Assembly: GCA_020249925.1 (NCBI GenBank)
Contig: JADCER010000001.1
Location: forward strand, 17,953 to 81,952
Origin: Roseomonas sp.
GTDB taxonomy: Bacteria > Pseudomonadota > Alphaproteobacteria > Acetobacterales > Acetobacteraceae
Direction of reading: 5' to 3'
DNA: 64,000 bases
This document shows, one piece after another, positions 19,472 through 29,041 of the stretch (the stretch's first letter is position 1; each line of letters starts with the position of its first letter). Below the pieces are notes generated by a model, which did not search any database, was not told where the DNA came from, and was given only the letters and a program-made list of their open reading frames with translations. A program made the translations under genes and the position numbers.

Positions 19472-22400
19472 CGGACGCCCTGCCTATTGCCGCTTCGCTT
19501 ACGCCTTACGTGTCGGCGCTGCTGCGCGCCAATGTCACACGCGGTGCCGCGGTGGAAAGCTTGCACGGCGCAGTACTGCTGCTTGATATCGTCGATTCAA
19601 CCGGTCTTGCCAATCGTTACGCGGCTGAAGGGCCCGAAGGCGCCGAACGCCTGGGCGAGGCGCTTGCGACGCATCTGCGCCCGGTCTTTGATCTGGTGGC
19701 GGCGCGCGGCGGGGACATTGTCGCGATGGAAGGTGATTCCATCACCGCGGTTTGGCGCGACACGCCCGAATTGCCGCCTGCTGCCGGGCGTGCTGCTGCA
19801 ACCGCACTGGCACTCCGCGACCTGCTGGAAGGCAAGGCCATCCGCCAGCGTATTGTTGTGGCTGCGGGCGCGCTGCATGCCCTGCCGCTTTCCCTCGGCA
19901 ATGGCAGGAACCTTTTTCTCCTTGCCGGCCCGCCGCTGCGCGCCTTGGGGGCGCTGGCGGCTGATTGTCCGCCCAATCAGGTGCTGCTTGCAGCCGGCAT
20001 AGAACCAAGCCCCGAAATCATTGGGCCGCCAGCAGAAATCCAATGCCCGGATGCCATGCTTGCGCCCTATCTGCCCGCCGGCATCTCTGCACGGGCAGTG
20101 CTTGCTGGTTCAGGCTGGTCTACCGAATTCCGCATTGTCACCGCCATCCTGCTGCGCCTGGACGGGTTTTTGCCTGAAACCGATGACGGTGCGCCGCTCG
20201 GCCGAGTGCTTCAACTCATTCAAGGCACGATTGCGGGACTGGGCCTTGGCATTTTCGAAGTGATTGAAGGCGACAAGGGCACCATCATCGGCATCTTCGC
20301 AGGCTTGCCGCCCTTCGTGCTGGATCAAAACGCTGCCGGCGCGCTTGAAGCCGCACGGCGCATCGCTGTTTTGCTTGAAGCGGAGTCAATCCCGTTTGGT
20401 ATCGGCATCGCGACAGGGCGTGCCTTTACGAGCGATGTGGGCTCGGATCGTCGCAGACTTCAGATCGTGCTGGGGCCTGTCATGTCACTTGCCGCAAGAC
20501 TTATGCAGGTCTCGCGTTCTGATGTGCTGGCGGATCCTGATACAGTCGTCACTGCCGGTGCCCAGTTCAGCTTTGGTGAACCCTTTCTCCTGTCAACCAA
20601 GGGGCGCGCCGATCCTGTGCCCGTGCGGCGCCTGCTGGGCAGGAGTGCCGCCAGGCCAGCCGCTGCATCGCCTGAGCGCGGTAGCCTTATTGGCCGCGGC
20701 GACGAGGAAGCACATCTTGCTGCCTTCTTGGATCATGCGCCCGGCGGCTTGGCCGTGATTGTGGGAGAGGCGGGCGTCGGCAAATCAAGGCTATTGGCCC
20801 AAGCCCTACGCCTCGCGCAGGAACGTGGACGCCTTATTGTACCGGCGGCAGCACAAGCCATTGAACAGGATACGGCTTATTTCGCCCTTCGATCGATCCT
20901 GACGCATATGCTCGGCCTGACGGACCAGGCGACACCTGCCGATATCGCCTTGCGTTTGCGGGAATGTCTTCCCGATCAATCACTGCTTGGTCGCGCTGAG
21001 GCGCTGACAGATATTCTGCCAATAGACGTTGAAGCGCTTGGTCCGCAGCAGCCTTTATCAGGCGCCGCCCGGCCTGCGGCAGTCACTGAAATCATGCTGC
21101 GCCTCATCACGGTGCAGGACCAACCTAAGCTATTGCTGCTTGATGATATCCAATGGCTTGATGGGTCTTCAGCACAAACCATTTCTGCGTTGTTGCGCCG
21201 GGCGCCGGGCCTTTTGGCCATAGCCGGTAGTCGGCCACTTGAAGCCGAGGCAAGGCCCGAAATACGGAGCCTTGTCGCCATGGCCGGGCGGAGCTTCTTG
21301 CTTTCGCGGTTGGATCGTGCCGCGACGGCGGAATTGGTGCGCGGCTTCCTTGGCGTCAGCGCCGTTCCAGCGCGTCTTGCGGAGTTCATTTATGACCGCA
21401 GCGAAGGGCTGCCGCTGCATGCCGAACAGCTGCTGCTCGTGATGCGCGAACGCGGAATGCTGCATTTCTCGCCGGATGGGCGGCAGGTTGAGGCCGTTCT
21501 GAGCAGTGATACCGGCATCGAAACATTGCGGGATGTCATTCTTCGTCGTGTTGACAGGCTTCCAGCAGAGCAGCAATTGGTGCTGAAAGTGGCAAGCGTA
21601 CTTGGCCGCACGCTGGATCCGGCATTGCTTGCCGCCCTCCATCCTGAAGGCTCGCCACCGCAGGGGGCAGTTCAGGTGCTTGAGGATTCCGGGCTGCTGC
21701 AACGCGAAGGAAAACTGCTCGCCTTTCATCATATCCGGATCCAGGAAGCGGTCTATGATCTTTTGCCCTTCGCGCAGCGCCGCAACCTGCATCGCGCCGC
21801 CGCCGAAGCCACTGAAGCCATTCATCGTCAGGATATTGACCAACACTGCGCTTTGCTCGCGGCGCATTGGGAAAGGGCCGGCGAACCCGCGCGTGGGGCA
21901 ACCTGGCGGCTGCGTGCCGCGGCGCGCGCCTTGGCGAGCGCCGCGCCCCTCGATGCGCTTGCCCATCTGCGCGCTGTTGCCTTGCAAGGCGGGTATGAGA
22001 AGCTTTTTCCTGATCTGGAACAGCGCAGAGCCTATGCACAAGTTTTCGGTCTTGCGGCGGATGAAGCGTCTGATTTCGAAACAGCTCATGCGTGGCTGAT
22101 GGATTATGCGCGGCTATGTGGCGTGCGTGTGCCTAAAGGTGGAGGCACCACCATCGGGCGCATCATGATGGCAGTTTTCAAGCAGGCGCTGCTCCGCGCC
22201 CGGCTTCTGCGGCCCCAGCGCAACCCGGAATCTGTTGCACGGGCAGCGGCGAATTCATCGCTGCATTGGCGCCTGGCCGAACACGCCTATTTTAAGGGGG
22301 ATACGATGGGGGTCCTCCATGGCCAGCTTGTTGCCCTCAATGAAGCCGAATTTGGGCTTGCGTCGCGTGATATGGCGATTGCTTCCGGTGGTCTGTCTAT

Positions 22401-23325
22401 TGCCCTTTCCCTCGGCGGCATGCGGAACCTTGCCCATTACTATCAAAGCCGTGCCATTACCCTTGGCGAAACCACCGATACCTGGACGCAGGGCATGGCG
22501 TATCTGCTTGCAGCGGTTCAGGCGACAACCATCGGCGATTGGCCGCGCACCATTCGGCAATCCGAAATCGCCGCCGATATCTTCACTTCCATTGGCGAAC
22601 ATTATCGTTTTGTGACTAGCACAGTGATGCTGACCTATGGTCGGCTTGCGGTTGGGGAACTTACCGCCGCGCGGGACCTGCTTTTGCCCTTCGGCGAGTT
22701 CGCCGAAGCCTTGGACAATCCACCTGCAAGGGGCTGGACATTGATAGCCCGCGCCCTGATGGACCTTATGTCTGGTGCTTCGCCGGCCATCGCTCTGGAA
22801 CGTCTTGACTTGGTTCAGGAGAAATGGCTCTCGGCCGGGGAACGCGTGATGTGGCATTGCCTGTTTGGCGCTGCCGCATTTGCGGCGGGTGATCATGCGC
22901 GCGCCACGCATGAATGCGATATCGCCATTGGCCTGATGCGCAATATCCTTGGCGTTGGCCATGCCTATCATGCGGTTTCTGCCATGGTTGCAGCCTGTCA
23001 GGCCATGGCGCAGGATGGCAAGCCTCAATCGAAGGCGCGTGCCGCTGAGGCGCTTTTCCAAGCGCGCCGTTTCGCCCAGCGAATCTCTGCTGGGCGCCCC
23101 TATATCTTCTGGCTTGAAGGCCGAGCCGCGCGAATGAATGCGGCACCAAACAAGGCGGCACGGCGTTTTCGACGTGGCCTTGCATTGGCTGAGCGGCTCG
23201 GCATGCCATATGAGGCTGCGCTCTGCCTACGCGCGCTTGATGAGCCCAAACGGGCCGAAGCAAGGCTTGCATCAACCGGCATGATCCCTTGGATCGAGTT
23301 CGACATGAGGATAAGGACGCCATGA
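19459..23325 (+). CDS. Soluble-adenylyl-cyclase-like protein: tandem class III cyclase domains, P-loop ATPase, helical repeats
   Basis: A 1288-residue cytosolic protein. Cyclase domain 1 (about residues 35-190) keeps both metal-binding Asp: LLDIVDSTGL (Asp43) and EGDSITAVW (Asp93). A second, diverged cyclase domain (about 225-395) has VIEGDKGTIIGIFAG, FGIGIATGRAF and LGPVMSLAARLM; the Asn usual in VNxAAR is Ser. An AAA/STAND-type ATPase follows, with Walker A GEAGVGKS (436-443) and Walker B LLLLDDIQWLD (about 558-568). The remaining 550-600 residues look like TPR-type helical repeats. This order matches mammalian soluble adenylyl cyclase (ADCY10) and bacterial relatives. The start is GTG, overlapping the fadL stop, and the end overlaps the next gene (ATGA). 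Likely a sensor or regulator; cAMP synthesis is unproven given the Asn-to-Ser change. Confidence 0.85.
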   Translation: MALLTDALPIAASLTPYVSALLRANVTRGAAVESLHGAVLLLDIVDSTGLANRYAAEGPEGAERLGEALATHLRPVFDLVAARGGDIVAMEGDSITAVWRDTPELPPAAGRAAATALALRDLLEGKAIRQRIVVAAGALHALPLSLGNGRNLFLLAGPPLRALGALAADCPPNQVLLAAGIEPSPEIIGPPAEIQCPDAMLAPYLPAGISARAVLAGSGWSTEFRIVTAILLRLDGFLPETDDGAPLGRVLQLIQGTIAGLGLGIFEVIEGDKGTIIGIFAGLPPFVLDQNAAGALEAARRIAVLLEAESIPFGIGIATGRAFTSDVGSDRRRLQIVLGPVMSLAARLMQVSRSDVLADPDTVVTAGAQFSFGEPFLLSTKGRADPVPVRRLLGRSAARPAAASPERGSLIGRGDEEAHLAAFLDHAPGGLAVIVGEAGVGKSRLLAQALRLAQERGRLIVPAAAQAIEQDTAYFALRSILTHMLGLTDQATPADIALRLRECLPDQSLLGRAEALTDILPIDVEALGPQQPLSGAARPAAVTEIMLRLITVQDQPKLLLLDDIQWLDGSSAQTISALLRRAPGLLAIAGSRPLEAEARPEIRSLVAMAGRSFLLSRLDRAATAELVRGFLGVSAVPARLAEFIYDRSEGLPLHAEQLLLVMRERGMLHFSPDGRQVEAVLSSDTGIETLRDVILRRVDRLPAEQQLVLKVASVLGRTLDPALLAALHPEGSPPQGAVQVLEDSGLLQREGKLLAFHHIRIQEAVYDLLPFAQRRNLHRAAAEATEAIHRQDIDQHCALLAAHWERAGEPARGATWRLRAAARALASAAPLDALAHLRAVALQGGYEKLFPDLEQRRAYAQVFGLAADEASDFETAHAWLMDYARLCGVRVPKGGGTTIGRIMMAVFKQALLRARLLRPQRNPESVARAAANSSLHWRLAEHAYFKGDTMGVLHGQLVALNEAEFGLASRDMAIASGGLSIALSLGGMRNLAHYYQSRAITLGETTDTWTQGMAYLLAAVQATTIGDWPRTIRQSEIAADIFTSIGEHYRFVTSTVMLTYGRLAVGELTAARDLLLPFGEFAEALDNPPARGWTLIARALMDLMSGASPAIALERLDLVQEKWLSAGERVMWHCLFGAAAFAAGDHARATHECDIAIGLMRNILGVGHAYHAVSAMVAACQAMAQDGKPQSKARAAEALFQARRFAQRISAGRPYIFWLEGRAARMNAAPNKAARRFRRGLALAERLGMPYEAALCLRALDEPKRAEARLASTGMIPWIEFDMRIRTP

Positions 23326-25511
23326 CCAAGCGACGCATCATCATCCTTGGGGGCGGTATTGGCGGGCTGACCACCGCCTATTACCTTTCGCGCACACCTG
23401 AATTGCGCGATCGTTTTGATGTGACCGTGCATCAAATGGGCTGGAAGCTTGGTGGCAAAATCTCCTCTGGGCGGGACGAACTGGGCCGCAATCTGGAGCA
23501 TGGCCTGCATATCTGGTTCGGCTGTTACGACAACGCCTTTCGCATGCTGCAGGAAATCTACGCCCGTCATGAGCCACCACCAGGATCACCTTTCCGCACT
23601 TGGCGCGATGTCGTCTCAGCGCAGGATTTCACTCCCATTGGTGTACGTATTGGTGAAAAATGGGGCTTCGCATCCATCGAATGGCCACGCAATGACGCCA
23701 CCCCAGGCGAAGCGCGCCTATTCCCGACCCTGTCGGAAATGTTCACCCAGATTATCAACGCAGCCTTGATCCTGATTGAGCGGAGTTGGCTCGGTAATCC
23801 GCCGACCACCCTGCCGCAACAGAACGATCTGCTCGCTCGCCTATTGCAGCTTGTTGAGACAGGAAAGGAACCCGCAGACAAGGCCACTGCAAAAGACCTT
23901 CTCGGGTCGCTCAAGGCGGGCAGCCTTTCCGGCAATGCGCTTGCGCGCCTGCTGCATGGGTCGATGAAAACGCTCGGTGCCGGCGCCGTAAACCCTGATC
24001 GTCAGATACTTCACGATCTTGCAGAAATAACTAGGCATTTGCGCGACGGCATCCTGACGAGCGAGGCAGGCAAGCTGACGGATGAGGCGACTGCAACGAT
24101 TTTCCGGGAAGCCTTTCATATCGGGCTTACCCTTATCGCTGGCGCGCTTCTGGATGTCATCCTTGAAGACAAACCGCTCGAAGCGCTGGACGATATCGAA
24201 TTCCGTGCCTGGTTGCTCAAGCACCACGCCGATCCGACGATTGTCGCACAATCCAGCGTCGTGCGCGCCCTTTATGACACAGCCTTTTTCTATGAGGATG
24301 GTGATCCTGCCAAACCCACGGTCGGTGCCGGATGCGCCATCGGCGTCATCCTGCGCCTGGTCGCGACCTACAAGGGTTCGATGGCGTGGGAGTTGCAAGG
24401 CGGTATGGGCGATGTGTTCATTGCGCCGCTATACCAGCGGCTTCTTGAACAGGGTGTGCATTTCGAATTCTTCAGTAAGGTCACGGAAATCACGCCGGCA
24501 GCGGATCGCAACGCCATCGCCTCAGTCAATGTCATCAAGCAGGCCGAAATGCTGCCTGGCTATGCCCTGCTGAAGCGCTTTGATGGCATTGATTGCTGGC
24601 TGGCAGAACCCGATTGGGCGCATTTGAAGGATGGGGAGCGGCTGAAGGCAGCAGGTGTGGATTTCGAAAGCCATTGGTGCGCCGAGCCACCTGTGGCGAC
24701 GCGGACCCTGCACCGTGGTGTTGATTTTGATGATGTCGTGCTTGCCATGCCTGTTGGCACCTGGAAGAAATTGAATGACGAAGCGGGGCCATGCGATGCT
24801 TTGCTGGCGCGCGGCGGTCCCTTTGCGGACTTCACCACAGCGCTTGGCATTGTGCCCACAATTGCCGTGCAGCTTTGGACCTCCGTTGACGCCAAGACCA
24901 TGGGCTGGGTTGGCAGGCGCCCTGCCGTGGTGGCTGGGCCGGAGCCGATCTGCGTCTGGGCCGATATGTCGCAGGTGCTGCGTACTGAAACCCCCATGGT
25001 ACCGCCGGCGCTTGGGCTGCATTACCTTTGCGGCACCTATCCAACACAGCTTTATGCGCGACCGTCACGGGAAACCGATACGCCCGCCATCGCCGAGGCC
25101 GAGGTTCAAGCCATGGCGGTGAAATTTCTCCAGCGCGATGCCGGCAGCTACTGGCCGCTTTCAGCAGACGCAGAAGACTTCCATTGGTCATTCCTGGCGG
25201 ACCCCAGCGGAGGTGAGGGCAAGGCGCGGCTCGCGGCGCAGTATATTCGCGCCAATATTGATCCCAGCGAATGCTGCGTAAGGTCGGATGTTGGCACCAC
25301 CAAATTCCGGCTGCACCCTGATGAAACCGGCTTCGAAGGGTTGTGGTTGGCTGGTGAGAGTACACGCAACGGCTTCAATGCCACCTGCGTTGAGGCTACC
25401 GTCATGTCCGGCATGGCGGCTGCAAACAGGATTGGTGGGCTTGGACTTGAGATCGTCGGTTATGACTTTCCCCGCTGGAAACCTTCATTTTTCGCAAGGA
25501 GAACGCCATGA
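23322..25511 (+). CDS. FAD-dependent oxidoreductase, phytoene-desaturase/amine-oxidase-like (copy 1)
   Basis: A 729-residue flavoprotein. RIIILGGGIGGLTTAYYLS is the N-terminal GxGxxG dinucleotide fold, followed by GWKLGGKISSGRD and EHGLHIWFGCYDNAFR, a pattern seen in phytoene desaturase and hydroxysqualene dehydroxylase relatives. A C-terminal FAD contact appears as GLWLAGESTRNGFNATCVEATVMSGMAAANRI. It is longer than carotenoid desaturases (about 500 residues) because of an inserted helical region at about 140-330. The ATG at 23322 overlaps the cyclase stop, and the stop overlaps the next ATG, so three genes are translationally coupled. The substrate is unknown; a hydrophobic lipid or terpenoid fits the family and the FadL neighbour. 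Confidence 0.82.
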   Translation: MTKRRIIILGGGIGGLTTAYYLSRTPELRDRFDVTVHQMGWKLGGKISSGRDELGRNLEHGLHIWFGCYDNAFRMLQEIYARHEPPPGSPFRTWRDVVSAQDFTPIGVRIGEKWGFASIEWPRNDATPGEARLFPTLSEMFTQIINAALILIERSWLGNPPTTLPQQNDLLARLLQLVETGKEPADKATAKDLLGSLKAGSLSGNALARLLHGSMKTLGAGAVNPDRQILHDLAEITRHLRDGILTSEAGKLTDEATATIFREAFHIGLTLIAGALLDVILEDKPLEALDDIEFRAWLLKHHADPTIVAQSSVVRALYDTAFFYEDGDPAKPTVGAGCAIGVILRLVATYKGSMAWELQGGMGDVFIAPLYQRLLEQGVHFEFFSKVTEITPAADRNAIASVNVIKQAEMLPGYALLKRFDGIDCWLAEPDWAHLKDGERLKAAGVDFESHWCAEPPVATRTLHRGVDFDDVVLAMPVGTWKKLNDEAGPCDALLARGGPFADFTTALGIVPTIAVQLWTSVDAKTMGWVGRRPAVVAGPEPICVWADMSQVLRTETPMVPPALGLHYLCGTYPTQLYARPSRETDTPAIAEAEVQAMAVKFLQRDAGSYWPLSADAEDFHWSFLADPSGGEGKARLAAQYIRANIDPSECCVRSDVGTTKFRLHPDETGFEGLWLAGESTRNGFNATCVEATVMSGMAAANRIGGLGLEIVGYDFPRWKPSFFARRTP

Positions 25512-26428
25512 CACAGCCGCCCTTCATTTCCTGGTTAGGGCATGGTGCCGTCAATTTCGCGCCCCCCGGGTTGTTTCATGATGTCACGGGCTATGCGTTC
25601 GTTCTGGATGCATCGCGACGCGCGATGCAGGCCTTGGTGGACAAGCTCCTCACGCCCGCAACACAGGGCAGGGTTTCCTATCAAGTGCCTTGGAATTCCG
25701 CCTTGCTGAGCGTGACTGACATCGCCCAATGCAGTTCAGGGCCAGAACAGATTGGCTGGCTACCGGGAAAGGAATTCGCCATTTGGGTGCCATTGCTTGA
25801 GAGGCGGCCGCATCGCCTGCTGCCGCGCGCCGTGCTCTGGGCGCCCTATATCTTCATCAATTACGACATTGGCTTGGTCACGGGGCGTGAAGTTTGGGGA
25901 TGGAACAAGGCGATCGGCCACATCACCGTGGAACCGCAGGCGCAGCCCGCACGTTTTGCCTGTAGCACAACCATCTTCAGCAACTTCGGACCACAAACCC
26001 AAGGCAGCTTTGAAGAGCTGCTGGCTATCACCGGCACAAGGCCGATCACGACCGGCCCGGCAGACTTTATTGAATTCCTATCAGCCCTATTCGGTGAAGC
26101 CGGGGCGGAAATGGCAAATGCGTTGAAAATTGAACCGGTGATTCCCGCGATCGCCCTGCGGCAAATGCGGGATACGGCGGAACCAACGCGCGCCATCTAT
26201 CAAGCAATCGTCAATTCACCCTGCCGCATCACGAAGATGAAGGGCGCGGAGCTGCTTGATGATCGCTTCACACTTTCAATACGAAGCTGTGACAGCCATC
26301 GCATCATGCAAGACATCTTTGGCGTAGAGCCGACCGAGCCTTTCAGCCAACGCCCCATCAGATTGGCTGCGCGGGTGAAGTTTGATTTTCAGGCCGAACC
26401 GGGCGAGACCATCGTCGCCTGGCCATGA
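25508..26428 (+). CDS. Acetoacetate-decarboxylase-like protein
   Basis: A 306-residue protein of the acetoacetate decarboxylase-like fold. DIGLVTGREVWGWNKAIGHI (about 121-139) corresponds to the family segment preceding the Schiff-base lysine; Lys134 is the candidate, but the classical neighbouring second Lys (KK pair) is absent (NKA). It may therefore be a decarboxylase with shifted activity, or a hydratase/cyclase-like relative, since many family members do not decarboxylate acetoacetate. The ATG overlaps the FAD oxidoreductase stop (ATGA) and has AAGGAGAAC upstream. It is the last gene of the plus-strand island operon and converges on the second FAD oxidoreductase, 66 bp away, with no clear terminator. 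Confidence 0.75.
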   Translation: MTQPPFISWLGHGAVNFAPPGLFHDVTGYAFVLDASRRAMQALVDKLLTPATQGRVSYQVPWNSALLSVTDIAQCSSGPEQIGWLPGKEFAIWVPLLERRPHRLLPRAVLWAPYIFINYDIGLVTGREVWGWNKAIGHITVEPQAQPARFACSTTIFSNFGPQTQGSFEELLAITGTRPITTGPADFIEFLSALFGEAGAEMANALKIEPVIPAIALRQMRDTAEPTRAIYQAIVNSPCRITKMKGAELLDDRFTLSIRSCDSHRIMQDIFGVEPTEPFSQRPIRLAARVKFDFQAEPGETIVAWP

Positions 26429-26494
26429 ACCCGCTGATGCAGCCCTTATCCTGATATGCTTGCGCCAAGCGATGGCGATTTTCCTACGTCAGAA

Positions 26495-28579
26495 TCAACT
26501 GTCGTGATGGTCTATGGGAAAGCTGGTCTCCGGCAATTCAGTACGCGCCAAAGCCTGCGCGGCGACCATGCCGGAACCTATCGCCATTTCGACAGACCCG
26601 CCGGAAAAGGGCAGTAGCGTCCAATCGCCGGCAAGGTAGAGATTGTCAAAAACCATCGAATCCGGCGCAAGCCGTGCCGCCAGAGACCCAGGCGGCGCCT
26701 GCACATAAAGTTCCGATGGGTCGAGATTGGTGCGGAAAAACCCAGAAACGGGCGTCGGTCCTGATGGCCCCATGCCGCGCGTGGCTGGCCAGATCGTCGG
26801 TACCGCAAGTGGCAGCCAGCGATTGGCATCCGCTTCGGCCCAGGCCTCTTCATTGGGTGGCGGGTTCTTGTTGGAAGGTAAGGGTACCGGTCCACAGAAG
26901 TAATGGATGGATTGCGGGCTTGTCGGCCCGGCCGGCCAATCTTCCGCCGGGAGCAAATGCGACATATCGGCCCAGGTGGCGAAAGGTTCGATGAAGGCCG
27001 TGGTTGGCGGCGGGTGGTCGGGATCAACCGGAAAGCCGAGCGACTTGCTCGGCACATCAAGCCAAAGCTGGAAAGCCTGTGTTGCCACCGAAACGCTGCC
27101 ATCCAGCATGCACGACCAGCGCGCATTCATGCGCAGGCCAGATGTAACGGGCTTCAGCGCCTCAGGCGGCATGGCCAGAATGACGGCATCGAAATCCTGC
27201 CCAAGTGTCAGGTGGAAACGTCGCGCGCAGGTAGTATCGTCCGTACGCTCAAAATGAGCGGTCTTCTTCAATATGTCGCCATTATGCAACTGCCCCCAAT
27301 CGGGCTCACTCGGCCAGCAGCGCAAGCCCTTGACCAGGACAAAGGGATCATAGGGCTTATCGTCAATCGTCGTTGCCTGCTTGCGCAACCGCACCTGCGC
27401 AATGCTTTTGCCATCGCTGCTTGGCGTAACTTCTTCCATTGCGTGAAACAGCTTCACATCAACCCCTTGGGCCTGTAGCGCGTCCCATAGAGGCGTGAAA
27501 ATAGTATCCCCCATGCCGGCGTTCATCATCCACAAGGGGGCACCATGATAACCCAGTACCAGCTCCTCACACAGGCGTAGCGTCACTCCGGCAGCAAGAG
27601 CGCCTGACATCGGATCCTGGGTTTCACCATTCGGATAAGCGAAAGCTAGATCATAGAGCGCCTGGAGCGGCGCACAATGCAGCACTTCATCCGATGCATA
27701 GTTCTGCTTCAGCCAGGCACGAAATTCCAGGGCGTTCAGCGCATCATAGGCCTTCTGCTTATCGCGCACGAAAGCGATATCACGGAGATAGCCGATAATG
27801 ATCGCAATACCCCAACTCAGAACAATGGAAAGGCGGCGAAGGTCGTCCGGAAAAGACCATTTCATGATCCCCGCTTCGGCGTGCTTGCCGTGTTCAGCAA
27901 GCTTAACCTGAAAATGCTGGAGTTCAGACTGGGCATCCGCAGCGGCCACCGGAACTTGATCCAGGGTCTGTGCATTCTTTGGAGAAACGTGGATCGGCTT
28001 GAACAATGGTTCGAGCATTGCTGTTAATCTGGCAAATTCCTCTGCCAGCGGAAAAGCCGCGCCGTGGCTCTCCACATGATTTGTCAGCGCCCTTACCAGC
28101 TTGCGCAATGCCTGATGCGGACCGTGTTCTTCGGCTGTGTTAGCCCTGATCTGTCCCGGTTGCAGACCATTGTCGGGAAAAGGTACGGCCCAAGGCAAAT
28201 AGGTTGAGCCATCCTTGTTTGATGCGCGCTTTTCCATGAAGACAACACTTCGTTCGGGCGAAAAGGCATCGGCGATATTCGTGAAGGTGTCGGTAGTACC
28301 AGGCGGCAGGGCAGCGAATGCAGCCTGCATCGTCCGAAAGGCATTGTTGTAGAAGCCAAGCCAAATATGCAGTCCATGCTCTTCGATCCGCTGGCCTGCA
28401 TCCGCCTTGCGCCCGCTGGCGCCTTTGCCCCCAAGCCGCCAGCCACGCGAATAAAGTGTCACGTGGAAGCGTTCCCTAAGTTCGGGGGTTGAGGAGAGCC
28501 AGAATGCCGCTGCAACGCCCCCACACCCTCCGCCCAGAATAACCACGCGTTTGCGTGTCGGCGGCTTTTTCCCAGACAT
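26495..28579 (-). CDS. FAD-dependent oxidoreductase, phytoene-desaturase/amine-oxidase-like (copy 2)
   Basis: A 694-residue paralogue of the oxidoreductase at 23322-25511. Shared features are RVVILGGGCGGVAAAFWLSSTPELRERF, GWRLGGKGASGRK, EEHGLHIWLGFYNNAFR, a mid-protein helical insert with EFRAWL, and a C-terminal LYLAGDWT. It lacks the ESTRNG wording of copy 1, instead having GDWTLLPFSGGSVEMAIGSGMVAAQAL. The start at 28579 is chosen because AAGGAGG sits seven bases upstream; the frame is open to 28753 but that segment lacks homology and its own site. It is transcribed toward the other island genes. Substrate unknown; two related desaturase-like enzymes could act on successive positions or form a pair. 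Confidence 0.82.
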   Translation of the reverse strand: MSGKKPPTRKRVVILGGGCGGVAAAFWLSSTPELRERFHVTLYSRGWRLGGKGASGRKADAGQRIEEHGLHIWLGFYNNAFRTMQAAFAALPPGTTDTFTNIADAFSPERSVVFMEKRASNKDGSTYLPWAVPFPDNGLQPGQIRANTAEEHGPHQALRKLVRALTNHVESHGAAFPLAEEFARLTAMLEPLFKPIHVSPKNAQTLDQVPVAAADAQSELQHFQVKLAEHGKHAEAGIMKWSFPDDLRRLSIVLSWGIAIIIGYLRDIAFVRDKQKAYDALNALEFRAWLKQNYASDEVLHCAPLQALYDLAFAYPNGETQDPMSGALAAGVTLRLCEELVLGYHGAPLWMMNAGMGDTIFTPLWDALQAQGVDVKLFHAMEEVTPSSDGKSIAQVRLRKQATTIDDKPYDPFVLVKGLRCWPSEPDWGQLHNGDILKKTAHFERTDDTTCARRFHLTLGQDFDAVILAMPPEALKPVTSGLRMNARWSCMLDGSVSVATQAFQLWLDVPSKSLGFPVDPDHPPPTTAFIEPFATWADMSHLLPAEDWPAGPTSPQSIHYFCGPVPLPSNKNPPPNEEAWAEADANRWLPLAVPTIWPATRGMGPSGPTPVSGFFRTNLDPSELYVQAPPGSLAARLAPDSMVFDNLYLAGDWTLLPFSGGSVEMAIGSGMVAAQALARTELPETSFPIDHHDS

Positions 28580-28808
28580 TAGCGGCCTCCTTGCCGGTTT
28601 CTTGAATGGTCTTGGAGCATCCTCTGCCGATTGCAGAAAGTCATCAGAAAGAAACTGAGCGCATAAGCGCCGACCTTTCACCGTTTTGAGAGACTTTACG
28701 AAATCATAACACTGTAACTTCCGCGCCGCAAAGAAAACCGCATGTGCCTTCATGCCTGATTGAAAGCACCAGAGACGAAGCGCAGTAGGTTCACTGTCGG
28801 CCCGGACT

Positions 28809-28902
28809 AGAGCATGTTGCGTTCACGTGGGTTCACGCAACACACTCTACGTCGTTGTTTTTCCAGCGTCTTCACACGTTCAGATGATTCCATCTGAACG
28901 TG
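28809..28902. repeat. Two adjacent palindromic repeats
   Basis: The first has outer arms TAGAG/CTCTA and inner arms TGTTGCGT (from 28816)/ACGCAACA, each pair separated by CA. The second is a perfect 12-bp stem CACGTTCAGATG (28875-28886) / CATCTGAACGTG (28891-28902) with a 4-base loop. The wording resembles dispersed alphaproteobacterial intergenic palindromes (recollection, not searched). They lie upstream of the minus-strand FAD gene, near the island edge. Confidence 0.7.
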
Positions 28903-29041
28903 ATCTGCTTTAAGCTATGGGAGACACAGGCGCAAAACTGGATTTCCAAAATTTGTAGAATACGCCCGTAATCCCTTGATCTCTGGTGGCGCATTCCGCG
29001 GGTTTGTAGGTCTCAAGCCATTGAAAAAAAGAAAGAGATTT

